In this document: positions 26,801 through 38,800 of the stretch, one piece after another
Numbering within the stretch: the stretch's first letter is position 1
Layout: each line of letters begins with the position of its first letter
Source of the DNA: Parus major
Lineage: Eukaryota; Chordata; Aves; Passeriformes; Paridae
Length of the DNA stretch: 64,000 nucleotides
Reading direction: 5' to 3'
Assembly: GCF_001522545.3 (NCBI RefSeq)
Contig: NC_031769.1
Location: 129,603,613-129,667,612 of the forward strand
Made by a program: the position numbers and the translations under genes
Notes under the pieces: generated by a model
Database searches by the model: none
Told to the model about the DNA's origin: nothing
Seen by the model: the letters and a program-made list of their open reading frames with translations, nothing else

Positions 26801-29800
26801 CTGTATTATGATAGATGTGATGGGGCAGCTTCTTCTCTTTCCCCTGTGAAAGTATCATGGCTTGGCATCCATTTCAGGTGTTTGTGCAGAGCAGAAAACA
26901 AGAAAATATCCTTACACAGCTGCTTAGTATGACATTGTTGGGATTTTTGGGATGCAGTAGGACACCCTACATGACTGGTGTGCTGCAGTAGATACATAGA
27001 GGATTTTCCAAAAGGAGAGGCTGGGGAGGCAAGGATGAGAAACTGCAAAAATGCTATGCTGGCCTTGTTAGGGACAAGGGAGATGTGGCTGGGGATGTGA
27101 GGATGGATAGCCACCTTGTCTGTGGCATCTGAGATTGTCAGGTATAAAATCCAGAGAACTGATTTTTTTTTTTGACTGAGGTGGGTGGGTGGGCAGGAGA
27201 ATTTCACAGATTGATAAAATAGTCTATGATGGAATGGACTCAGAAAGAACATCAAGTCCAACTCTTAAGTGAATAGCCTGTACAGGGATTGAACCCGCAA
27301 CTGTGGCATTATTAGCACCATGCTCTGACCAACTGAGATAATTTCCTTTAGGTTAATTAATAAGGGACATTTTGGGTTTTACTCTTACTCATTTTTCTGC
27401 CACTCTCTAGTCTAGAAATGTAGAAAAGTATCTGCATGATGACAGTGGTGATGATATTGCTTACCTGTTATCTTTGTACTACTGTGGTTGTGGGATTGGT
27501 CCTTTCATAAAGGTTCTGGCTCTGCCTGTGATTGAGAATAGGTAGTTGGAAAAAATAAATCTCCTAAATAACTTTTTTGGATTAATAACTCTTGTTAGGA
27601 AAGTTGTATTGATTTCATAAGGATACAAATCAGAGAGAAGGCATGTTAAAATCTAGATTAATAAATAAAGGTACTGTAGCAATGAGGTCATATATGGAAA
27701 TAACTGATTGCCTTGAAGAGGATGGATACAGCATCTGAAAGGAGTGGGAAGCCAGAAATGGAATATACAGTGACAAGTTTGGGTATACTGAAGAGGATTG
27801 GGGCAAGATTTGGAATGATGATGATCTGAGGGTATTTGTTGTTAAAATGCAACTAATACATTCTGTATCATGAGTTGTATCATATTCATTGGTTCAGGCG
27901 ATTTTTATTGATTTGAAAATGCGGAAGCAGTTGACAGAAGCTTATGTTATACAAATGACATTAATTTCATTGTTTCATCTTCATTCGTAATGAAATATGC
28001 TCTTGCTCTTGCAGGTTACTATTCTGTGTTGTCATGTTTGTGTTACAACAGAATTGAAACTGCTCTGTTAACTTGACCATATGTTTTTTTCTTCCCCTGC
28101 CTCACTTTCTACTACCTCATGAAGGAGGCATACTTCTTTAATTGTGGAGAAAATTTGAGCGTGAAAGGAATGACATACCTTACCAATTCACTGTTTGATT
28201 ACAGAAGTCCAGAAAATAATAGTATTCGTGCAGAATATATATTGGATGCAGCTCATCATAAGGTCAGAGAATTGCATTTTTCTTATAAAAAAATTTCCAG
28301 TGCTCTCTAATGGATTTCTTATAATTATTTAGATCTGTATACTATTAGAGGACTGAATTATTTTTACTTTTACACATATAACTGAATATTACTTTGCAGC
28401 CAGCCAAAAAAAAAAAAGTAAATCTGTTCATGTTAAAAAAAAGACACCCACAAAAGCCGAGCCAAAAACAGAGCCAAACTGAAAAAACATGTCCAAAAGA
28501 AACCTCAAACTCCTTTCCTGCCCCCAAAACTGAATTAATGTCATAGTTTCCAAAAGCAGTAACCACAGAAGATTTTAAGAGGCAAAAAGACATATGAGAG
28601 AGTACTAGTGAAAGTCAAGCGTTACCAGCATGTATTTTAAACCCAAACAATAAGTAGTCTATGGTCGTCAAACTAAGAAGTGCTGTCAGATTTGGACAGT
28701 ATTAATTTTGTTGCTTTCGTTCTATATTTGTCTACTTAGAGAAGAATTTCGTAATTCTGTGTTTTATGGAGACAAATTTACAGGCACCTCTAGTATCTGT
28801 TGTTGGAAATTGTGTAGTTAAACTTTATTCCCTGGTTGTCTGCCATTATTAAAGATTGGCTGCAATGACCAAGGTGGTCCTTTCCAGGTGTTCTCATAGG
28901 TGGAGGTCTGTGCTGTTAATTGTATGGGTAAGCCATTTACATTTTTTTGTAATTTTTTTTTCAATTTATCTAATTTCCTTTTAATTCAAATTTTACTATT
29001 TCCCCCTTTTTAGTACTATTGATAATGTGTAACCATGAAGAATCACATGAAAAAATGAAATTAGTAAAATCACAAGTACTTATATTCAAATTTTCCCGTA
29101 GTGTTTTAAACTTTACTCCATCCCTGCTCTGTCTTCAATGCTTTTACAATTTTCACATTTTTTTGGCAAGAGAGGAATCAAATTTGCTGTGTAATGTATT
29201 ATATTATGTATAAATCCCAATGTTGGCATAAAATCTTGATAAGTTTCCTACTGTTGAAGGATAGAACCACAATATTCCTTGAATAGCGAAACCAAATTGA
29301 AAGAGCTGAAGTTTTCAGCATATTTAATTAGGTTGATGTGTTGCATGCAAGAGGTCAAATGAAGAATATTTACTACATTAAAGGTACTAATTGACAAGAT
29401 GTTATTGATTAATTGGTCAGCATGTCCACAGGAATTATGGATGTGCATTTGTGTGGCCTCAAATGGAAGTTGCATTACCTATCAGAAAGGTGAATTCCTT
29501 GTGATAACCTCTGTCCTTTGCTTTGATAAACCTTTCCCTGTGTTGATGCACAAATCCAAACAAGAATATATCTCTCTAATACCAGTCTATCAGTTAGTAA
29601 TCTCAATTCTTTCCTTATACAACATTTTCTTTGTTTGCTTTGCTTTGTTGGTAGGAGACATACACAGAGATAGCCGGAATGCAGAGGTTTGGGGCTTTCT
29701 ACATGGATTACTTGTACACAATGGAAAGCACCAGTGGCAAAGGTACCTTTTTTCCCTTTGTTTACCCTGATAAATAATAGAAACAAAGACTTTTCATGCC

Positions 29801-32800
29801 CAGATGGTCCTTGACCAACTGTCCTCTGACTTACCTTAGATTTACCATCAGGATCATCATTAAAATGCTTTCATCTTCATTGATGTCTTTCAGATGTTAG
29901 TTGTTTTGGTTAGCTGTTAATTGTTGGTATTCTTCCTTTTTTATTTTTCTTTTCCTGCATAAGTAATCATAATGATATTTTTTATAGCCAGTTGCTAAAC
30001 TGAAAGTAATTATCTTGTAGCAGTGATGAAGTTCATAAGTATGATGTCTTTTTTTTTTAAAATTGTTATTATTTACTTTGCATATAAAAAAATACCTTGA
30101 GAAACCCTGGTTGAGGAATGAGATTGATCATATACTTGGCACAAAAGATGAAAAGGACTATTGTTTTTCTTCTAAGAAGAAAAATGCAAGGATGCAAGAC
30201 AGTGTGAAGTGTTATCTTTAAATATATGCATCTAAAAAATTTGATGAGCAAATATTAGCCTAAACCATGTGCACATAAATATTGGCTAATTCTAAATAGC
30301 TTTTGTGATTCCTATAAATTCTTTTCTAAGTCTGAGAAGTGGATTTAATGAAGTATATTTGCTTTTGTAAATATACTTGTACTATATATACTTATACATA
30401 TATAAATGTATAATTTTGAACTTTTGAGTGTCACAAAAACTGAGACAATGGAGTTCATCTATCAACAAGTCATATGTTTATATGTTTGCACAGATATCCT
30501 TATCACTAATTGTGATATAATTTCCCCTCACTGCTCAGAACACTGTCATCTACAGCTGCTGTTCTATAATTTTATTGTCAAGTTAATATTACTTTCTTCC
30601 CCATCTGTGTTATTTATTATTGTGAATACTATTTCTCTGGGTATCTGTTGGGAACTTATTGCTATTTTGTGACTGAACATTTACCCATCTTTGCTACATA
30701 GTCCAACTTATCTGGGTTTTTTTTTTTTGTTTTTTTGTATTTCTGTTTCTTTGTAAGAGAAATCACAACTCTTAATGTTTGGCTTTGTTTTCTGGATGTG
30801 GTGGACATTAAGTCTAAAAGGAGTAGGAAAGAACTCTAGTTCTCTAGAACTCTAGTTTCCTTAGAGATGTATCATGAAACATTTACAAAAATAAGTAAAT
30901 AGTGCTATTGCCCTCCTCAGCAGAGACATACACCAGGAAATGTAGCAGTTCCTTCCTGACTCTGAGGCTTTCTTCTGTTCCATAAGTGTGGTGTGAAGCT
31001 CTGAAAATGCACAATTAAGTCAAACTTCTACTGCCAACTTCTGGTTTTAATAAAGATGTAAATGTTTAATTGCACATTGAACTTCTGTGTAGAGAAGTTG
31101 AAAACCTTGGGTAGGCCTTATCTCCTTTTTGAATCTTAGTATAGAAATTTAAATGTGCACAGACTATGTGTATTATAAAGAAAAATTGATTTTGTGTAGT
31201 ATTTTGTCTTGTTTCTCTGAATGCATAAGGAATGTTATGATCATATCTCTTCCTGATTTTTAACTATATTACTGAACTCAGAAATACTTTTTTCTTACCC
31301 TCAGTGCCAGGCTATTGTACTTTCTGACCACATTTTCCTTCCTCAGCTTCTCTTTTTTTTTTCTTCCAGGATGCTTTCTCAAAGCCTTGGCTCCTATTTT
31401 CTCCATCAGTCATTAGGAAAACACCTCACAAAATGTAGCTTGATTTCCTATGAAGTCATACTGTGTGCTTTTATGTCAGTATTGCTCCTTTAACTTCAGC
31501 AACCTTGCTGCATAAAAGAGTGGAATAATTAATTTTTAAATTATTTAAATGGTTGCTGTTTCTCTAGAGCCAAGAAATTAAAATCTTAAAATTTCAAATG
31601 GTTTTGTTCCTCAGAAAAGCAAATGTGATGCTTTCTGCTAGTTATTTTCTAGCTAATTTTTCCATTTTATGGGATAAATGTGTAGTTGTTAAATAGAATG
31701 TAAACAAATGGGTGTAAAATATTTATTTAAGATGAAGGTATAAATACCTTAAGATTTTGAAAACAATATAAATCTGCTGCATTTTTAATGTGTTGCTTAT
31801 ATGAAAGTTTGCATTTTACTATTTCTTATTTTGGTATAACTGTTTCTAGTTACAATTACTGCACACCACATACCATTAAAAAATGAACCCAACTTAAGGG
31901 AGGGAGTAACTGTGATTGTAAGATTTTTATCTGTCAAGGCAATTTTGGTTTGACACATTCTTCGCACCTTTAACCTTTCCTGAAGCATAGGATTACTGAT
32001 TAAACCACAAGTGCCTCCTGGATAACATTAACCCTCAGGAGTTTCGTCTGTCACTTACAGAAGTGCATTAATCAATTTCAGTATTTTGAATGAAAGGAAG
32101 GTCGTCATGCACAGTAGTCTTATTTTGACATTTTGTCTGTCTTCCCCTTCCTTTTTTTCTGGTTTTTTGCTTTGTATTTCAGTGCAGAACAATGTCTCTG
32201 AAACATTACACAGCCTGTCAGTTCCCTGATCACTGATTTGCATGACCTACAGACCTAGCAGGGTGTGCTGTTGAAGTTACTTTGTTTGTAATGTGTACAC
32301 CTCTACTTTGCTGGCAAGTTTATTATGCAGCACTCATTTTGATATTTTTGGTTGGTTAGAAAGAGACACACAACATACAGAGAGCTTGAAAACTCAGTGA
32401 TTGAAAATTGGTTTTCTTTATGCATCTGTGAAGTTTCAAGTCATCTGTGATCACCTACTTCTGTAGAACCAATAGATTTTTCTACCCTATTCCCTTTGCA
32501 CTTAGTTGGAATTAACTGGAATTGTTCCAGAAAGTGGTTTGTATAAATTCTGTCACTGAGATGTATTATTCATATACATAAAATATATACAAGCAAGGCT
32601 GATTTTTCCTCTTTGAAAAGGTAGGCTGTTACTACTTCTGGCCTTATTATTTTTGGCCTTATTATTTTTTATGTGATGGTATGGTTTTTTACTCTTTTTG
32701 GTAGTGTTCATCTAAACGAAATACTGTGTAGAATTGGAAGGATAAAAGTATGTATGTTAACTGCCTATAAAATAAATGCAGAAGTCAGTATGCTGGGCTT

Positions 32801-35800
32801 TAAAAAAATTTCTTTCAGGATTCATTCAAAAGATTGTAACTCAGTTCCAGCTGAAGATTTGAGTAGATTTTATAAGGTAGTATCCTTCTGTCCTTTTATC
32901 TTTCTTTTATTGTTCTTTTTCTTCTTAGAAAAACAACAAACCAAGGGAAGCAGAGGCTATAAATGCTCTCACCGTCAACTTCTGTTAAGATTTTAAGGAT
33001 AAAGTTAATTCTTCTGCTGAGTGTATAAGCCTGTAAAGGCCTGCAGAACATTAGGCCGGCTGTGCATCAAATTTGGCATAGTCTCACTTTGAGGACCTTT
33101 TTCCTTACCAGTGCTTAGAAGCAACAGTGTTTTATGGAGTATGATTGAAACATAAAGGAAAAAAAAATCCTGTCCTTGCTTCCTTTTCCACCAAGTTCAA
33201 CTTCTCTCAATATAAAGACTGTTTTGAATGAGTGCAGTTAAAAGAGTACAGTTAAGGAGAGAGACAAAAAGGGTGAATGGGTTCCTCTTGGGCAAGGAGA
33301 AACCATGGAATTGTTAAGGTTAGAAGTGAACTCTTTTTAAGTCATTGAGTCTGACCATTAACCCAGCACTGCCATGTTTGCCACTAAACTGTGTCCCCAA
33401 GTGCCATATTCATACATTTGTGAACACTTCCAGGGATTGTGGTTACAATGCTTCCCTGGTCAAGTTGTGCCAGTGCCTGTAGCCAATTTCAGTGAAGAAA
33501 TTTTTCCCAATATTCAATCTAAATCTCCCCTGGTACAACTTGAGGCCTCTCATCCTGTAGCTTCTTACCCAGGAGAAGAAACTGACTCCCTGCCCTTGCT
33601 ATACCCTCCTTTCAGGTAGATCTAGTGAGCAATAAGGTCTTCCCTCAGACTAAACAACCCTAGCACCCTCAGTTGTTCCTCAGAAGTATTGTGCTCCAGG
33701 CCCTTCACCAGCTCCACTGACATCTCAGAATCCATTTAATCTCAATGCTTATTTTGTCAGATTGTTCATTTATGTAATGGTCAGCAAGATCTTTGATGTT
33801 TAGTGCTTGTGTCAAAGCAATGAAGACACTGTCAAAGTGATGATCTTATGAAAAGGAATCAGAGTGAAGTTCTGCAAGCTAAATATGTTAGAGGAGTAGG
33901 ACTATATTTTGTCATATGTGACAGGAAAATGTGATTTTCTGAAATCTTCATGATTTAACTGAAGAATGTCCATGAAGTATGTTGAGCGAAATAGTCATGC
34001 TTATGACTAGCTGTATGAGTAGCTTATGAGTAGCCTGTGTACACTGATTGTGTGATTGAATAGTGTAATTTTGGTCTACCTTATTAGCCTACTTTACTGA
34101 ACTACTCTTATCTCTGTTGGCTCTTAAAAGAAGCCAATCTGAGACATAATGATTAAAGAAAATTTCTTCCTTGCTGCCCATATGTCAATGAATGGCAGTA
34201 AATGTGAATGGAAGGAAGAGTTTATCTTAGCTGTCAGTCTGGTTCTTCCAGCCTTGTCAGGGCAGCTAACCTATCAATGGCCCAGATCTGCCATGTCTTT
34301 GCAGCACACTTTTTCCTTGGTTATTGGGCGTGGATATGTTTGTGACAAGCTGTAGAAAGTTTTGAACACCACAGCTGATGCATGGGGTTAAGCTGTCATG
34401 GAAGTTTAGACACCCTCGAAGAGTCCCAAATTTGAGAAATTCAAAGTTCATGGGAGGGTTCCTAAGTTTTACTCTTTTTGGAGGCAAGGCAGGAATTTTC
34501 CCTGCTTGCTATGCATTTACCAGGAATAATTTTGTTAAAACCTGTTATACCAGTCATTGTGTATTTGTGTGTTATATTTGCATTGTTATATTTTTCTGTA
34601 TAATTATTAAGCCTTTGATCTCAGGATTTTAAACAGAAGTAGCTGATAAAATGTGTTATTATGTCCAATTGTTTTGTGTAACTTTTATAAAACTTATTGT
34701 AGTTTCTGGGAATCAGCAAGACCTTTCTTCAGTAAAGAGTGAAGATTTTGGAAATGTTCAGGAGATGTCTACAAAAAGCCTCATTGTGGGTCCGCTCAAT
34801 CTTCGACTGGATAGCAGCGCAGTACACCGGATCATGAAAATGATAGTTTGTGCTCTGGAACATGAGTATGAACCATACAGCAGAACTAAACCAGGTTTGC
34901 TCCTATTGCATATATACAAATATACAGAATTAAACCAGACTACGTTTAGTGTTTTGGAGGGTGCTGCTTTCAAATAGTTTTTGAGTCTGAACAGCAAAAT
35001 GTAAAATAAAAGTAAATTAGTCATAATATCCCCATCTGTGCTGGATGTACTTCTGAGATAGTTTCAGTCACTTTGAAAGCCATTTGTTTTAATCATAAGT
35101 CTCATGTTGAGTAAGAATAGCTGACTTCATTATCTATTCTAGCTTCATTTTGGAGTCTTAGAGAAGAAAGTATTCCTAGTGGTATTTATTATTTCAAAAT
35201 AATAGTCATACTGGATGAAAATGCATGGAAATAAGTATGCTGACTATTAAGAAGAGTTTCTGAGAGCAATACAGATTTCAAGTAAGGAAAATCGAGTTAG
35301 CATTGCATTTAGCCTTAGGTAGAAGGAGTATGGAATAACATTATTAACTATGAAGGGGCAGGGGGGGAGCTTTACATTTTTTGCTAGTCCCTAGGCATTT
35401 TTGAAACATCAGATGTAGGACACATATTATATATTTTACTGAAACATATGTAATCTTCATTTATTGTAGATATTATGGATGGAAGTAGAACTATGCCAAG
35501 CTCAGAAGAAGTAGCATCACTGGAGGAATACATTCCCACTAGACTTACAACGTTCACTGTTCTTAAGTGTACAATTATAATCCCTGTGGCAGAATTCAAT
35601 TTACTAGACCACTTGCTGCCCATAATCATGGGTGAGAAGGTATGTATGCACAGATGATTCGGTTCTTTACATCAGCATGTGCTATTCAATATAAATTTTC
35701 TTACTGGCCTCTTACTCCATGTGCTGGATGTGTCCCTGAGTTCTGGATTAGTTTGGTGCCCATGAGCACTTCAGATACCTAAAATGAGTGGCACCTGACT

Positions 35801-38800
35801 AGTTAGACTTGGAAACTGAAAATGTAATGTGTGGATAGGAAAAATACTTTTGAATAAAAAAGGTTTTAAAGCATCAAGAAAATGAAAAGCAGTAGCTCTG
35901 ATGTTTTGATCAGAAGAGTACCTGTTCTGCAGGTCTTTATAATATAATTATAGTATAATATGGTAAAGTATCAAATCTTTTAATACACAGGCTCCATAGA
36001 TATGACAGATTTTAATAGCCAGCTCTGTATGTGCTAGTTCAGACAGGATGTCAGCAGGACTTGGGCATTTAACTGCTGAATGACTAACTCAGAGAGACAG
36101 AAATTTCCTGATAGCCATTTGTTTTATCTTTTGAATATGTGTAGTATAATGCCAGCTAAAGAATCCTGTACTGGTTTTATTCTTATAGGACTCCTTCAAT
36201 GTACAAAGTTGAGGTACTGTAGGGGTAAATCTGTGGCTTGTAGTGAAGACTTAAAATAGGTTTATCTCTTGTGCCACAGAAGCTGGAAGGTATTATATGG
36301 ATAAGGGAAGACGTGCGAGGAAGAGCAAACCTCATCAGTCCTTGAGTTAAATTTCTAGGAATTTTTGTCCAATATTTCATCTGATAGGCTGAGAGAGCTG
36401 TGGTAGCTCATCCTGAAGAAAAAAATGCTTTAAGGAGACCTGATTGTGGCCTTTCAGTACTTGAAGGGGACTTGTAAAAAGGAAAGAGAGGGTTTTGTAC
36501 AGGTAGGTAGTGACAGGACAAGGGACAATAGTTTTAAACTAAAAGAGATCAGATTTAGTTTAGATCTTAAGAAGAAATTCTTTATTCAGAAGGTGGTGGA
36601 GCATTGGAACAGGTTGCTCAGAGAGGTTTTTTCCCTTTTTAGAAGTTTTTAATACATTGCACTGAGTGGGATGCAGTGCTTTTTACCTTATGGGCATGAG
36701 CAGATGGTATTTTCATAATGAACAGTCCTGTGTTTGTTTAGGCTTGAGGTAAAGCAGTTGAATTCCAGTGAATTTTCTGGTTGAGGTACTGATTACTTGG
36801 AGTCTCAATTTACATTTCTTGAATGAAGCCAAGCATATTTAAAATAACAATTTTGAATTTTAGATTGAAAATCATATCTATGTCAACTTATTGTCCTATT
36901 TTGATACATATTTAATAATTTTTTTAGATTTGTAGCATAATTTAGATTGGAAGAGTTGTTTGGAGGTGTTCTTCAGGAGTTCAACATCCTGGTTAAAGCA
37001 AGAGCGAGTTGCTCCAGGGGTTGTTCTGTCAGGTGCTGAATCAGCACCTCTTCTGTCTCGTTCTTCTCTGTACCCTCCTAGCAGATTGCAGTAGACGGGG
37101 GTAGGATTCTTCTCTGGTCTTCTCCAGACTGAAAGACTTCAGTTGTCTCTGTTTCTCCTGAAACAGAGATCCAACACCATAACCACTTTGTTTCCAGCAA
37201 ACTTATTCTGGTACATGTCCGGTGCAGTATTCCATTTTAATGGATACTATGAAAAATAGGCTTGGATGTCTAAAATTGTGGTATTTATTTTCTATGGAAT
37301 GGCATTTTCTTTTGCTGAGATACCTGGCATGACTATGAATACATAAAAGATGACTGTGAAGGCTAGATTAGCATGAGATTATTATGGTGATAGTGCTTTG
37401 GAGTGATAAAAAGGTAAACAAAGATTTTATAGGATGAAATATTTCAACTTTGCATATTCTTGTACTGGGTTGACCTCAGCCAGCTGCCAGATGCTTACTC
37501 AGCTGTTCTCACTCCCCTTCCTCAACAGAGCAGTGGGGGAGAGAATGGGTCAGGGTAGAGGGAGAGATCACTTACCAATTACCAGTAAGAGCAAAACAAA
37601 CTTGACTTGGGACAATTAATTTCACTTATTGCTAAGAATCCAAACAACATATATCCCCTGTCCCCTTTTTCCCTCAGACTCAATTCCACTCCTTCATTCC
37701 CAGACTCTTCTACCTCCCACCCCTTAACAGAGGGGGATGGAGAATGGAAGATGGGGGTCAGTCTGTAACAGGTGATCTCTGCCACTCCCTCATTCTCCCA
37801 CTGTTCTGCCTCTCAGTGCAAGTCCTTCTGGCAGGCTGCAGTCCTTGAGGGAAAATCTGCTCCAGCATGGGCTCTCCTCAGGGCTGCAGTGCCCTTCAGG
37901 ACATATTCACCTGCACCAGCATGGGGACCTCCTTGGGCTGCAGTGTGGATGTCTGCTTTTGTGTTGTCCCCTTCACGGGCTGCCAGAGAATCACTGCTCT
38001 GGTGCCTGGAGCACCACTGCTTCCCCCTCCTTCTCTGACCTTGCTTTTCATGTTGCTGTTTCTCACGTAATCTCTGAGTCTTTGCAGCCTGGGTGGTGTT
38101 TTTGCCCATTGTTAAATCTGTTTGCACAGAGGTGCCCCCAGCTTGGCTGAGGAGCTCAGCTGTGCCCTGTGGGGGCTGTTGCAGCACTAGCTGGAGCAGG
38201 CTGAACCTGGCCCAGGACAGCTCCTCACAGAGGCTGCCCCTGCACTGCCAGCACCTGGACACCTGCAACCGGACATCTGCAATTCCAGATAAAAAGCTGA
38301 TTAATTAAAACTTCCAAGAAAATATTTTGAAATATTTGAGGATTTGTAGTATAATGCCATTATATCCATAATTAGTTTATTTCATGTAGCTTTTCTTGCG
38401 TGTTTAGGTAAGAACATACAGATAGAAGTAATACATCTGTGATATAATTATTAGATAATTTTTTTTCCTCCCTGCCCTAGAACTTCAGTGGACTATTAAA
38501 TGCTGCAAATTTCCAGCCCCTGCGGCCTTTACCTTCCATCCGAATTTTGGTGGATAAGGTTAACCTGGAGCACTCAGTGCCCATGTATGCTGAGCAACTG
38601 GTGCATGTGGTCAGCAGCCTCGGCCAGCCGTCTGACAACCTGCTTCATTACTGTTACTCACACTGCTATCTGAAGGTAAATGAGGGCTTGAGATGGGTGC
38701 TGAGAAAAAGATCATATATGTTTAGTTAATCCTAAGTGTTAGCAGGTTTCCTGTAAGAATGTTTTCAGCTAATCTGAAAGGCCATAGAGTAAACACATTT

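Larger units (their letters stand above)
26007..28124 (+). other. VPS13B intron 10
   Basis: 2118 bp, GT-AG. It carries a minus-strand tRNA-Ile SINE (27233-27346) and, just left of it, a stretch that might be an LTR (26936-27206, weak). The rest holds nothing recognised. Confidence 0.85.
29743..34702 (+). other. VPS13B intron 12
   Basis: 4960 bp, GT-AG. It contains a minus-strand CR1 (33302-33725), a 15-bp tandem duplication at 32640-32669 (unit GGCCTTATTATTTTT) and a T-rich run at 30717-30737. Nothing else is recognised. Confidence 0.85.
35640..38480 (+). other. VPS13B intron 14, repeat-rich
   Basis: 2841 bp, GT-AG. More than 40 percent is recognisable retroelement: a plus-strand CR1 piece (36388-36635), a minus-strand CR1 piece (36932-37165) and an LTR (37461-38281). 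Confidence 0.85.

Noticed and set aside
26806..27261. 151-codon minus-strand open frame in intron 10
   Set aside because: Its 5' end runs into the tRNA-Ile SINE tail and the rest has no recognisable motif.
27280..27346. A tRNA-Ile gene
   Set aside because: The tRNA-like head is diverged in the stems, carries a CR1 tail and fits a SINE. The same holds for the copy at 40590.
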